From: Hyphomicrobiales bacterium | GTDB taxonomy: Bacteria; Pseudomonadota; Alphaproteobacteria; Rhizobiales; GCA-2746425 | DNA: 19,598 nt | Assembly: GCA_002746425.1 (NCBI GenBank) | Contig: NVXB01000006.1 | Coordinates: 21,447 to 41,044 of the forward strand | Reading direction: 5' to 3' | Notes under the pieces: generated by a model | Databases searched by the model: none | What the model was told of the DNA's origin: nothing | What the model saw: the letters and a program-made list of their open reading frames with translations, nothing else | Translations under genes and position numbers: made by a program | Shown here: positions 1 through 5,790 of the stretch, in pieces | Layout of the letters: the number at the start of each line of letters is the position of its first letter | Position numbering within the stretch: position 1 is the first letter of the stretch

Positions 1-180
1 CGAGATGATTTGCCGCTGCTGTGGTGGCATCCGTTGGTGTCTGGTGACCCGAACACGGTGCATCAGGCGGGCATTTCGGTGCGCGGGCAAGTATCGAGCG
101 AAGACGGCGTGCCGCTGGAGAAATACGAGGACCACGTGGTGTTCTGGCCGATGGAAATTCCCAAAGAGGATGATGAATAG
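1..180 (+). CDS. C-terminal end of an unidentified protein (5' truncated)
   Basis: Frame 1 is open from the first base and ends at TAG 178-180, giving the last 59 residues of a protein that begins outside the window. The visible part contains a WWHPLVSGDPNT stretch, then GISVRGQV, and ends VVFWPMEIPKEDDE with an acidic tail. Codon use is G+C-rich and similar to the phage-like genes downstream. I do not recognise the family and assign no function. A 423-bp repeat-bearing gap separates it from the next gene, so it is probably not part of the phage-like cluster. That this is the real frame rests on it being open across the whole segment with plausible composition; another overlapping frame gives an arginine- and cysteine-rich, unlikely protein. 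Confidence 0.6.
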   Translation, partial: RDDLPLLWWHPLVSGDPNTVHQAGISVRGQVSSEDGVPLEKYEDHVVFWPMEIPKEDDE

Positions 181-186
181 GGTAAG

Positions 187-209
187 GTTGCTGGTGCGTC
201 ACCATCAAC
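187..209 (+). terminator. Weak hairpin after the upstream gene
   Basis: GTTGCTGGTG (187-196) can pair with CACCATCAAC (200-209) across a 3-nt loop with one mismatch, 7 bases after the upstream stop codon. No T-run follows, so it is at best a weak or Rho-assisted transcript end. Confidence 0.25.
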
Positions 210-270
210 GCGTTCTTACAAACACCTACTTTCACGATTAAGCACACTCATACGTCATCCCCAACCACAA

Positions 271-303
271 CCGTCATCCTCGGGCCTGACCCGGGGACCC
301 ATG
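271..303. repeat. Solo palindromic repeat arm (class B)
   Basis: The segment runs from CCGTCATCCTCGGG through CCTGACCCGGGGACCC. It matches the left arm of the inverted pair at 3102-3223 with one difference, and the similarity continues into ATGCAAC on the right. No inverted partner is seen here, so it looks like a lone REP-type unit. Confidence 0.75.
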
Positions 304-365
304 CAACGGACATGGCGCGTCTAAATGGCCAGTCGCGGAGACAAACGTCCCGCCCACACTGCCGT

Positions 366-475
366 TCCCCGGACTTGATCCGGGGTCTTTATCGCGCCCG
401 TTTGCGCATTTGGCTGCGCGGGAGCATCGCTGGTTCAAACGAACAGAGCTGAAGGCCCCGGATCAAGTCCGGGGA
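366..475. repeat. Inverted pair of palindromic arms, REPIN-like (class A, copy 1)
   Basis: TCCCCGGACTTGATCCGGGG (366-385) is repeated as its exact reverse complement at 456-475. Each arm is itself nearly palindromic (CCCCGGA/TCCGGGG). Elements of the same layout lie at 3316-3422 and 7155-7262, all 107-110 bp long and all with CTGAAGG just before the right arm. The layout resembles REP doublets known as REPINs or BIMEs; the family name here is inference. Confidence 0.85.
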
Positions 476-603
476 GTGAGCTTTGTGGGGCGCTTGTCGG
501 AGAGAGTATCCCCATAAACCAAAAAACCATGCATTATGTCGTCAGCACTATACCTGCTACTGACTTGCAAAAGCTTCCTATTCTCCATCCGGAGCCACCC
601 CCG

Positions 604-915
604 ATGAAAAATTTCTATCTGCTCATGGCCGTTCTGGGCACCATCATTCCTTACATATTCTTCGGCTCCTTCATCGCCGATAACGGCATTAATCTCATCG
701 CCTTCGTCAAAGCGCTGTTCGTCAACGGTGCAGCAGGTGGATTTTCGGCAGATATTCTGCTCTCCAGCTTTGTGTTTTGGGTGTGGTCATTTCATGATGC
801 CCGCCAGCAAGGCATTGCGCGCTGGTGGCTGATTATTCCGGCCAATTTGCTGGTTGGATTGTCCCTTGCACTGCCGCTTTACTTCTATATGCGAGAAGGT
901 AAAAAATCCGCATAA
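604..915 (+). CDS. DUF2834 family membrane protein
   Basis: A 103-residue protein starting MKNFYLLMAVLGTIIPYIFF, with an ADILLSSFVFWVWSF segment, a RWWLIIPANLLVGLSLALPLYFY segment and a short charged end (REGKKSA). This matches the usual length and pattern of the DUF2834 family of small inner-membrane proteins, with about three membrane helices (residues ~3-23, ~43-65, ~74-96). Its biochemical role is unknown. ATG 604 is preferred over the in-frame ATG 529 because GGAG lies about 9 bases upstream and the family begins there. It points the same way as the phage-like cluster but is separated from it by a promoter-like region, and I know of no link between this family and gene transfer agents. 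It is probably a host gene upstream of the cluster. Confidence 0.82.
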   Translation: MKNFYLLMAVLGTIIPYIFFGSFIADNGINLIAFVKALFVNGAAGGFSADILLSSFVFWVWSFHDARQQGIARWWLIIPANLLVGLSLALPLYFYMREGKKSA

Positions 916-938
916 TGTGTAAATAAGGAAAATAATCC

Positions 939-967
939 TTGACATCGTCACGCTTGTTTGCTAGGGT
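939..967 (+). promoter_or_regulatory. Sigma-70-like promoter ahead of the packaging genes
   Basis: TTGACA (939-944), a 17-bp spacer and TAGGGT (962-967) predict a start near A974. The -35 box is perfect; the -10 box matches TATAAT at three of six positions. It is the best promoter candidate upstream of the terminase genes. Confidence 0.55.
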
Positions 968-991
968 TTGGTTACAGTGAGACGAGTGGGC

Positions 992-1051
992 ATGCAGATA
1001 GGGCGACGCGAAAGCGTTGCCTTTTATTTTGCCAATAATGCCAATTTGTAA
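992..1051 (+). CDS. Possible 19-residue leader peptide
   Basis: ATG 992 opens a frame encoding MQIGRRESVAFYFANNANL, ending at TAA 1049-1051. It spans the first hairpin and enters the second, the geometry expected of a translated attenuator. The upstream GAGTGGGC is only a poor ribosome binding site, and a frame this short can arise by chance. Recorded as a possibility only. Confidence 0.15.
   Translation: MQIGRRESVAFYFANNANL
1002..1030 (+). terminator. GAAA-loop hairpin with T-rich tract in the leader
   Basis: GGCGACGC (1002-1009), loop GAAA, and GCGTTGCC (1014-1021) form an 8-bp stem with one G-T pair, followed directly by TTTTATTTT (1022-1030). This is a classic intrinsic terminator shape. 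It lies only about 30-55 bases after the predicted start, so it would make a ~55-nt RNA or act as an attenuator before the terminase genes. Confidence 0.6.
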
Positions 1052-1066
1052 TTCCAAATTGGCATT
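1037..1066 (+). promoter_or_regulatory. Second leader hairpin
   Basis: AATGCCAATTTG (1037-1048) and CAAATTGGCATT (1055-1066) are perfect 12-bp inverted repeats around a 6-nt loop. The right arm GGCATT could instead pair with AATGCC at 1090-1095, so two mutually exclusive structures are possible. It may be an RNA element or a protein-binding palindrome. Confidence 0.45.
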
Positions 1067-1159
1067 TTGCGGCTCAGAATTAGCCCAGCAATGCCAGCGC
1101 CTTATCGCTACTGATTGAATCACCCTGTTAAAATACCTAGTCTTATAAAGGAGCCGTCA

Positions 1160-1693
1160 ATGCCGGAGCTTGATGAGGAAGTGTGGGTGCAAATCCGCGC
1201 GGAGTATGAGGCGGGGCAGAGCACCGTTTCTGACATTGCCGACGCCCACGGCACAACCAACAGATCGCTGTATCTGCATGCCGAGCGCGATGGCTGGACC
1301 ATGCGCGTGCCTAAATTGACCGGCGCGATGGTGGGTGTGCCGGCAGGGCGGCGCAAATTGCTGATCGGTAAACTCTCGGCGCTTTTTGAGCAGCAATTGA
1401 TGATCATCGAGCAGCAGGGTAATGGGCCAGAACGGCTTGCCAATCTGGAGCGCGATTGCCATGCGCTGGAAACCTTGTCGCGCGCTTTCGATCGCATTGT
1501 GCAGGCCGAAATTCGCGGACAGACTTTGGCCATTAAGCCCAAGACAAGCCCACAAGAAACAAGCGCGCCAAAATCACAAACCCAGCAAAAGCCGGAGGAT
1601 TTGGCCGATGAAACCGCCAATTCAGCAACCAAAACGCAGCGTTTGCGAACCGAGCTTGCGCGGCGTTTTTTTGGCTTGCAGCACGCAAGATGA
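1160..1693 (+). CDS. terS: Terminase small subunit, GTA g1-like
   Basis: A 177-residue protein in the TerS position, directly upstream of and overlapping TerL. Residues ~22-46 (TVSDIADAHGTTNRSLYLHAERDGW) form a typical TerS N-terminal helix-turn-helix. Residues ~64-125 are helical (KLSALFEQQL, ERLANLERDCHALETLSRAFDRI) and suit the oligomerisation region. A low-complexity Q/K/S/P linker (~127-160) leads to a basic tail (RLRTELARRFFGLQ) that suits a portal- or TerL-contacting segment. The start at ATG 1160 follows AAAGGAG; an upstream in-frame ATG at 1115 lacks such a site. TerS oligomers recognise DNA and stimulate TerL. From memory, the RcGTA protein is shorter and lacks the N-terminal DNA-binding domain, so the helix-turn-helix here is notable. 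Assignment rests on position and fold pattern. Confidence 0.8.
   Translation: MPELDEEVWVQIRAEYEAGQSTVSDIADAHGTTNRSLYLHAERDGWTMRVPKLTGAMVGVPAGRRKLLIGKLSALFEQQLMIIEQQGNGPERLANLERDCHALETLSRAFDRIVQAEIRGQTLAIKPKTSPQETSAPKSQTQQKPEDLADETANSATKTQRLRTELARRFFGLQHAR
1594..1598 (+). promoter_or_regulatory. Ribosome binding site that fixes the TerL start
   Basis: GGAGG lies 9 bases before ATG 1608, inside the terS gene. The frame is open further upstream to an ATG at 1422, but that extension (residues such as RQAHKKQARQNHKPSKSRR) is an out-of-frame reading of terS. Confidence 0.6.
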
Positions 1694-2957
1694 GCTTTTT
1701 GACTTGCTCAGCCATTGTAGCCAGGCAGAGCTGGAGCTTCTTGATGGTGACTGGCAGCTCACCCGCCGCGACGATCAGATACCGCCCCCCGGCGCATGGC
1801 GCGTATGGATGTTGCTTGGCGGGCGCGGTGCGGGCAAAACCCGTGCGGGCGCGGAATGGGTGCGCGAATTGGCGCTGGGCGAGATGGCCGGCACCGGGCG
1901 CATTGCCCTGTTGGGCGAGAGTTTTGCTGAGGTGCGCAACATTATGGTGGAGGGCATTTCCGGCATTTTGGCCGTGCATGGCAATGAGGAGCGCCCGGTA
2001 TGGAAGCCATCGCTCAACCGCCTGGAATGGCATAATGGCTGCGTGGCGCATGCGTTTTCGGCGGATGACCCGGAAAGCCTGCGCGGGCCGCAATTCTCCG
2101 CTGCATGGGTTGATGAGTTGGCCAAATGGCCGCGCGCCGACCACAGCTGGGACATGCTGCAATTTGCGTTGCGGCTGGGTGATAATCCGCGCCAAGTGGT
2201 GACAACAACGCCGCGCGCCGTGCCGATCATAAAACGCCTTTTGGGCGAGGATGGCGTGGTGGTGTCGCGCGCCACGACCTACGACAATGAGGCAAATCTT
2301 GCCCCAACCTTTTTGAAGTCAATCGTCTCGCGTTACGAGGGCACCCATCTTGGCCGCCAGGAACTGATGGGCGAATTGCTGGATGACCGCGCCGGAGCCC
2401 TTTGGAACCGTGCTGCGTTGGAGCAATTGCGCGTTGAAAGCCGTCCGGAACTAGTTCGGGTGGTAGTCGCCATCGATCCGCCAGCCTCCAGTGGCGAAAA
2501 CGCCGATGCCTGCGGCATTGTGGTGGCGGGCGTCACGGTAAACGGCACCGGCTATGTGCTGGAAGACGCCAGCGTGCAGCAGGCCAGCCCCAGCAAATGG
2601 GCGCATCATGCCGTGGCCGCATTTCACCGCCACGAGGCTGATCGCGTGGTGGCAGAAGTTAATCAGGGCGGCGAAATGGTGGCGGCGGTGTTGCGCCAGG
2701 TTGAGCCGGATTTACCGCTCAAAATGGTCCATGCCCGTCGCGGCAAATGGCTGCGCGCCGAGCCTGTGGCCGCGCTGTACGAGCAGGGCCGGGTGCATCA
2801 CCTTGGCACCTTTGGCGCGCTGGAAGACGAGATGTGCCTGTTTGGCATTGATGGCCTGCCGGGCGGAAAATCTCCCGACCGGTTGGATGCGCTGGTCTGG
2901 GCGCTGAGTGAATTATGCCTTAGCGCGCAGAAGGAGCCGGGTTTGCGGGCGCTGTAG
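1608..2957 (+). CDS. terL: Terminase large subunit (TerL), GTA g2-like
   Basis: A 449-residue DNA-packaging motor. The ATPase domain carries Walker A GGRGAGKT (residues ~71-78), Walker B AAWVDE (~165-170) and the coupling motif VVTTTPRA (~197-204). The RNase H-like nuclease domain begins at VVVAIDPPAS (Asp ~290), continues with VVAEVNQGG (Glu ~350) and ends with SPDRLDALVWALSEL (Asp ~423 and ~426), so all expected catalytic acidic residues are visible. It pumps DNA into the prohead through the portal and cuts it. Length and order match GTA and HK97-type headful terminases. The first 86 bp overlap terS in another frame, and GGAGG upstream of 1608 supports the start. A 555-bp repeat-rich gap separates it from the portal gene, which is unusual because these genes are normally tightly packed. 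There is no sign of inactivation. Confidence 0.95.
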   Translation: MKPPIQQPKRSVCEPSLRGVFLACSTQDELFDLLSHCSQAELELLDGDWQLTRRDDQIPPPGAWRVWMLLGGRGAGKTRAGAEWVRELALGEMAGTGRIALLGESFAEVRNIMVEGISGILAVHGNEERPVWKPSLNRLEWHNGCVAHAFSADDPESLRGPQFSAAWVDELAKWPRADHSWDMLQFALRLGDNPRQVVTTTPRAVPIIKRLLGEDGVVVSRATTYDNEANLAPTFLKSIVSRYEGTHLGRQELMGELLDDRAGALWNRAALEQLRVESRPELVRVVVAIDPPASSGENADACGIVVAGVTVNGTGYVLEDASVQQASPSKWAHHAVAAFHRHEADRVVAEVNQGGEMVAAVLRQVEPDLPLKMVHARRGKWLRAEPVAALYEQGRVHHLGTFGALEDEMCLFGIDGLPGGKSPDRLDALVWALSELCLSAQKEPGLRAL

Positions 2958-2992
2958 GTTTTGGGTTGGTTTGCATGGGTTGAAACGTTGCT

Positions 2993-3024
2993 CTGGATCC
3001 CAAGATCAGGGTCTTGGGATGACG
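2993..3024. repeat. Palindromic repeat arm (class C, solo)
   Basis: CTGGATCCCAAGATC (2993-3007) followed by AGGGTCTTGGGATGACG closely matches the left arm at 7391-7421. Downstream sequence (GGGGAGCTGGAAAG, then ATCCAAAAA) also resembles the 7391 element's spacer, but the right arm found here is of class B (3102). Confidence 0.8.
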
Positions 3025-3101
3025 GGTGGGGGAGAGGTTTTTGGGGAGCTGGAAAGTGATTCTGAAATCCAAAAATGCCTTCATTTCATCTCACCCACAA
3101 A

Positions 3102-3223
3102 CCGTCATCCTCGGGCTTGACCCGGGGACCCATGCAACAGTCATGCAGAGCTTAAGTTGCTTATGATTGTGACAAACTATCCGTTGATGCTGTGGGTCCC
3201 CGGGTCAAGCCCGAGGATGACGG
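3102..3223. repeat. 31-bp perfect inverted repeat pair (class B)
   Basis: CCGTCATCCTCGGGCTTGAC begins the left arm (3102-3132). The right arm (3193-3223) is its exact reverse complement over 31 bp, with a 60-bp spacer. The left arm and its flank (ATGCAAC) nearly repeat the solo arm at 271-303. Perfect arms suggest recent mobilisation or selection on the structure. Confidence 0.85.
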
Positions 3224-3315
3224 TGAGTGGGGTGGATGGATGCTTGTGTGAACTGAAGTTCGCAGAGGGAGCCGAGCATGTGGGCATTGTAGGCGCGCGC
3301 TCCCAACCTCTCCGT

Positions 3316-3422
3316 ATCCCGGGCTTGATCCGGGATCTTTCACGCCAACATTTGAGCCAGCTTGCCCGCAGCGTTTTATCGACAAACGTGCGGCGCTGAA
3401 GGCCCCGGATCAAGCCCGGGGA
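3316..3422. repeat. Inverted pair of palindromic arms, REPIN-like (class A, copy 2)
   Basis: The left arm ATCCCGGGCTTGATCCGGGAT (split here as ATCCCGGGCTT and GATCCGGGAT) occupies 3316-3336; the right arm CCCCGGATCAAGCCCGGGGA is at 3403-3422. The arms differ slightly at their outer bases. Spacer and the GCGCTGAAGG lead-in to the right arm match copies 1 and 3. Confidence 0.8.
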
Positions 3423-3479
3423 ACGGGAAAGGTTGCGGCACAAAACCCCAGCCCCACCAGCATCTTAACGGAAAATATT

Positions 3480-3490
3480 GAATCAGATTC
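3480..3490. promoter_or_regulatory. GAATC-A-GATTC palindrome upstream of the portal gene
   Basis: An 11-bp perfect palindrome 22 bases before ATG 3513 made of two GANTC sites, the recognition sequence of the alphaproteobacterial CcrM methyltransferase. TTAAC half-sites flank it at 3465-3469 and 3496-3500 but lack the spacing of a standard CtrA box. A regulatory role is a guess. Confidence 0.25.
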
Positions 3491-3512
3491 GTAACTTTAA
3501 CAGGAGCATGCC

Positions 3513-4718
3513 ATGGCGGTTGCACCCCATTGGGCGGCGCGGATATTTGCGCGCGCCAAATCTTCCCCCAAAACGACTGAGGCCAGCGAGGTAAAAGCCT
3601 CGCGCACGGCGGCGCTAATCGCCGTGCAGGGCCACACTCAACCGCGCTGGACGCCGCGTGATTATACCGCGCTGACCCGCGAAGGTGTGCTGAAAAACCC
3701 CGTTGTCTATCGCTGTATAAGGATGATTTCAGAGGCTGCGGCCTCGCTCACCCTGCTGGCCTATGAGGATGATCGCGAACTCGACACACACCCCTTGCTT
3801 GCGATTCTAAAGCAGCCGGGAAGCCCTGCTGGCGGGCCGGATTTACTGGAAATGGTGTTTGGCCATTTGCTCACTTCCGGCAATGCCTACCTGGAAGGCG
3901 TGGTGCTGGGCGATGAACTGCGCGAGCTTTATGCCCTGCGCCCCGATCGCATGAAAGTGGTGCCCGGCAGCTCCGGCTGGCCCGAGGCGTGGGAGTACAC
4001 TGCCAACGGCAAAAAGCTGCGGTTTGACCAAAGCAGCGCCGATTTGCCGCCAATCCTGCATCTAAGCCTGTTTCATCCGCTGGATGATCATTACGGCCTC
4101 GCGCCGTTGGAGCCAGCGCAAATGGCGCTGGATTTGCACAATCAGATTTCGGCATCGGCCAAGGCTTTGCTGGATAATTCGGCGCGGCCCTCTGGCGCGC
4201 TGGTTTATCACGGTGATGATGCCGGGCGCATGTCGCAAGAACAGTTTGACCGCCTGAAGGCCGAGCTGGAAAACACCTATCAGGGCGGGGCCAATGCCGG
4301 GCGGCCACTATTGCTGGAAGGCGGACTGGACTGGAAACCCATGGGGCTGTCGCCGCGCGAGATGGATTTTGCCGAGGCGCGAGCAGGGGCGGCGCGTGAT
4401 ATTGCGCTGGCCTTTGGCGTGCCGCCGATGCTGCTGGGCATTCCTGGCGACAACACCTTTGCCAATTATGCCGAGGCCAACCGCGCCTTGTGGCGGCAGA
4501 CCGTACTGCCGATGGTGGCGCGCACTTTGCGGGCCATGTCGCATTGGCTAACCCCGCTTTATGGCCAAAAATTTCATCTCGATTATGACGCTGATAAAAT
4601 CGATGCATTGGCCAGCGAACGCGAGGCGGTATGGCGGCGGCTGGAGGGCGCAAGTTTTCTCACCACGGCCGAAAAGCGCGAGGCGTTGGGCTATTCCCCA
4701 AACATGGGGGCGCAATGA
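3513..4718 (+). CDS. Phage portal protein, HK97 family (GTA g3-like)
   Basis: A 401-residue portal protein, the dodecameric ring at one capsid vertex through which DNA enters and leaves. Family signatures are NPVVYRCIRMISEAAASL (residues ~62-79), HPLLAILKQPG (~93-103), the GNAYLEGVV segment (~123-131), YALRPDRMKVV, and the C-terminal FGVPPMLLGIPGDNTFANYAEANRALWRQTVLPM region with the conserved GVPP and ANYAEANRALW motifs. Length is normal for GTA portals. ATG 3513 follows CAGGAG at about 6 bases. The stop overlaps the next start (ATGATG), so the two genes are translationally coupled. It begins a second group of genes after the repeat-filled gap and probably relies on a promoter in that gap or on read-through from terL. 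Confidence 0.95.
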   Translation: MAVAPHWAARIFARAKSSPKTTEASEVKASRTAALIAVQGHTQPRWTPRDYTALTREGVLKNPVVYRCIRMISEAAASLTLLAYEDDRELDTHPLLAILKQPGSPAGGPDLLEMVFGHLLTSGNAYLEGVVLGDELRELYALRPDRMKVVPGSSGWPEAWEYTANGKKLRFDQSSADLPPILHLSLFHPLDDHYGLAPLEPAQMALDLHNQISASAKALLDNSARPSGALVYHGDDAGRMSQEQFDRLKAELENTYQGGANAGRPLLLEGGLDWKPMGLSPREMDFAEARAGAARDIALAFGVPPMLLGIPGDNTFANYAEANRALWRQTVLPMVARTLRAMSHWLTPLYGQKFHLDYDADKIDALASEREAVWRRLEGASFLTTAEKREALGYSPNMGAQ

Positions 4719-4918
4719 TGCTGCCCTTAGCAGAAGCCTTGCGGCTGGTGGCCGCGCGCGGCGATTTGAGCCACCTCGTGTTGTTTTTATGGGCCATCAG
4801 CAGCAGTTTTTTGCTGCTGTTTGTGCTGCGCGAACTGGTGCAATCCAACCGCCGTTTTAACGAATTTATCCGCGAGATCGCCCGCATCAACAGCCTGTTT
4901 GACGACGATCTTTCCTGA
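4715..4918 (+). CDS. Small membrane protein in the GTA g3.5 position
   Basis: A 67-residue protein, MMLPLAEALRLVAARGDL followed by one hydrophobic helix (residues ~19-41, LVLFLWAISSSFLLLFVLREL) and a charged helical end (RRFNEFIREIARINSLFDDDLS). The start ATGATG overlaps the portal stop by 4 bases; ATG 4718 is an equally possible start one codon later. RcGTA-like clusters have a similar small gene (g3.5) between portal and protease, so position, size and single membrane helix support the match. The function is not known to me. The predicted topology is a single-pass protein with a short N-terminal and a longer amphipathic C-terminal part. Confidence 0.75.
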   Translation: MMLPLAEALRLVAARGDLSHLVLFLWAISSSFLLLFVLRELVQSNRRFNEFIREIARINSLFDDDLS

Positions 4919-4956
4919 GGGTCCAGACCCACCCCCTTTATAGATAAGGCAATTTC

Positions 4957-5112
4957 ATGATCCGACTTTTGCAAAAACTCCCCTTTGTGCGGGCGCGCTG
5001 GCTGTTGCCCAAAATTTGCCCGCAACAAACGGCCCAAAATTTTCGACACCATCTGCAACGCCAGCTTGGCAAACCAGCCATCAAGATTATTCAGAGCGGG
5101 GTGGAGCAATGA
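4957..5112 (+). CDS. Small basic protein (51 residues) coupled to the protease gene
   Basis: ATG 4957 opens a 51-codon frame beginning MIRLLQKLPFVRARWLLP and ending KPAIKIIQSGVEQ. Its TGA (5110-5112) overlaps the protease ATG by 4 bases, the same ATGA junction used throughout this cluster. AAGG lies about 8 bases upstream. The protein is strongly basic (many Arg and Lys, two His, one acidic residue) with a cysteine at residue 21. It fills the space between the g3.5-like gene and the protease, which otherwise would be a 190-bp gap. I recognise no family and assign no function. The overlap and the continuous frame favour a real gene, but chance cannot be excluded because of its length. Confidence 0.5.
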   Translation: MIRLLQKLPFVRARWLLPKICPQQTAQNFRHHLQRQLGKPAIKIIQSGVEQ

Positions 5113-5786
5113 GCTTTTCCAATCTGGAAATCAAATTCGCCGCCGCGCAATTGGCCATGGTTGATGGTGACGGTATTTTCAGCGGCTATGCCTCGCTGTT
5201 CGATAAGGTCGATCTGGGGCAGGATAAAATTGCGCCCGGGGCTTTCGCAAAAACGCTTGGCGAGCGCGGTATCTCCGGCATCAAAATGCTGTTTCAGCAC
5301 GATCCCAACGAGATTATCGGCACATGGCTCGATATCCGCGAAGACGCCCACGGGTTGATGGTGCGCGGCAAGCTGGCCGCCAATGTCGCCCGCGCTGACG
5401 AGGTGCGCGCGCTGATGCAGGCCGGTGCGCTGGATGGCCTGTCGATTGGCTTCAAAACCATCAAAAGCCGAAAAGACCAAAAGTCGGGCGTCCGCACGTT
5501 AATGCAGCTCGACCTTTGGGAGATTTCAGTCGTGACATTCCCGATGCTTCCAGAAGCACGCGTTGGCGCTATCGCTGATCAAAAGCAGCGCCCTTCAATA
5601 AGAGAATTTGAACGCTGGCTCACGCGTGATGCTGGGCTAACCCGCCGCGAGGCCAACACGGTTATTCATTCCGGCTTCAAGGCAATGTCCGGCTCGCGAG
5701 ATGCAGCCACTGCACCAATGCCCAATCTTGCCGCCCTTCATGGGCAGCTGAAACGGGCAACAACTCTTCTTCACAACAGCAGGTAA
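5109..5786 (+). CDS. HK97-type prohead maturation protease (GTA g4-like)
   Basis: A 225-residue serine protease of the HK97 prohead (U35) family, which cleaves the capsid N-terminal delta domain and then itself during maturation. Visible motifs: GYASLFDKVDLGQDKIAPGAF (residues ~26-46, split here by the family's D-rich segment), MLFQHDP with the likely catalytic His ~64, LDGLSIGF with the likely nucleophile Ser ~112, and LWEISVVTFPMLPEA with the likely third residue Glu ~138. The C-terminal RPSIREFERWLTRDAGLTRREAN segment is common in alphaproteobacterial homologues. The frame is open upstream to ATG 5016, but 5109 is chosen because GGGGTGGAG precedes it and the family starts near here. Four bases separate it from the capsid gene, its substrate. 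Confidence 0.93.
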   Translation: MSFSNLEIKFAAAQLAMVDGDGIFSGYASLFDKVDLGQDKIAPGAFAKTLGERGISGIKMLFQHDPNEIIGTWLDIREDAHGLMVRGKLAANVARADEVRALMQAGALDGLSIGFKTIKSRKDQKSGVRTLMQLDLWEISVVTFPMLPEARVGAIADQKQRPSIREFERWLTRDAGLTRREANTVIHSGFKAMSGSRDAATAPMPNLAALHGQLKRATTLLHNSR

Positions 5787-5790
5787 AATC

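Larger units (their letters stand above)
181..603. other. Gene-free gap carrying palindromic repeats
   Basis: No convincing gene is seen here. The stretch holds a solo repeat arm near 271-303 and an inverted repeat pair at 366-475. An in-frame ATG at 529 would extend the next gene by 25 residues, but that extension lies outside its family domain and has no ribosome binding site. Confidence 0.7.
2958..3512. other. Repeat-filled gap between TerL and portal genes
   Basis: No gene is supported in these 555 bp; short frames on both strands follow the repeat arms. The gap holds repeat units of all three classes (2993-3024, 3102-3223, 3316-3422), then about 90 bp of unique sequence with a palindrome at 3480-3490 and the portal ribosome binding site. 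Confidence 0.8.

Noticed and set aside
5..241. Plus-strand frame MICRCCGGIRWC... at the left end
   Set aside because: Implausible Cys/Arg/Trp-rich composition; frame 1 (1-180) gives a normal protein end over the same bases.
833..1123. Minus-strand frame across the end of the DUF2834 gene and the leader
   Set aside because: It overlaps the DUF2834 gene, promoter and hairpins, and has no family resemblance or ribosome binding site.
2993..3422. Regularly spaced repeats that could suggest a CRISPR array
   Set aside because: Units alternate in orientation, belong to three classes, and have spacers of 60-80 bp with related sequence; no cas gene is present.
3157..3443. Short frames on both strands within the TerL|portal gap
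   Set aside because: They run through the inverted repeat arms and repeat their translation; no domain or usable start site is visible.
3871..4653. Long minus-strand open frame of 260 codons opposite the portal gene
   Set aside because: It is the antisense shadow of a well-supported portal gene; the product is Ala/Arg/Pro-rich with no recognisable motif.
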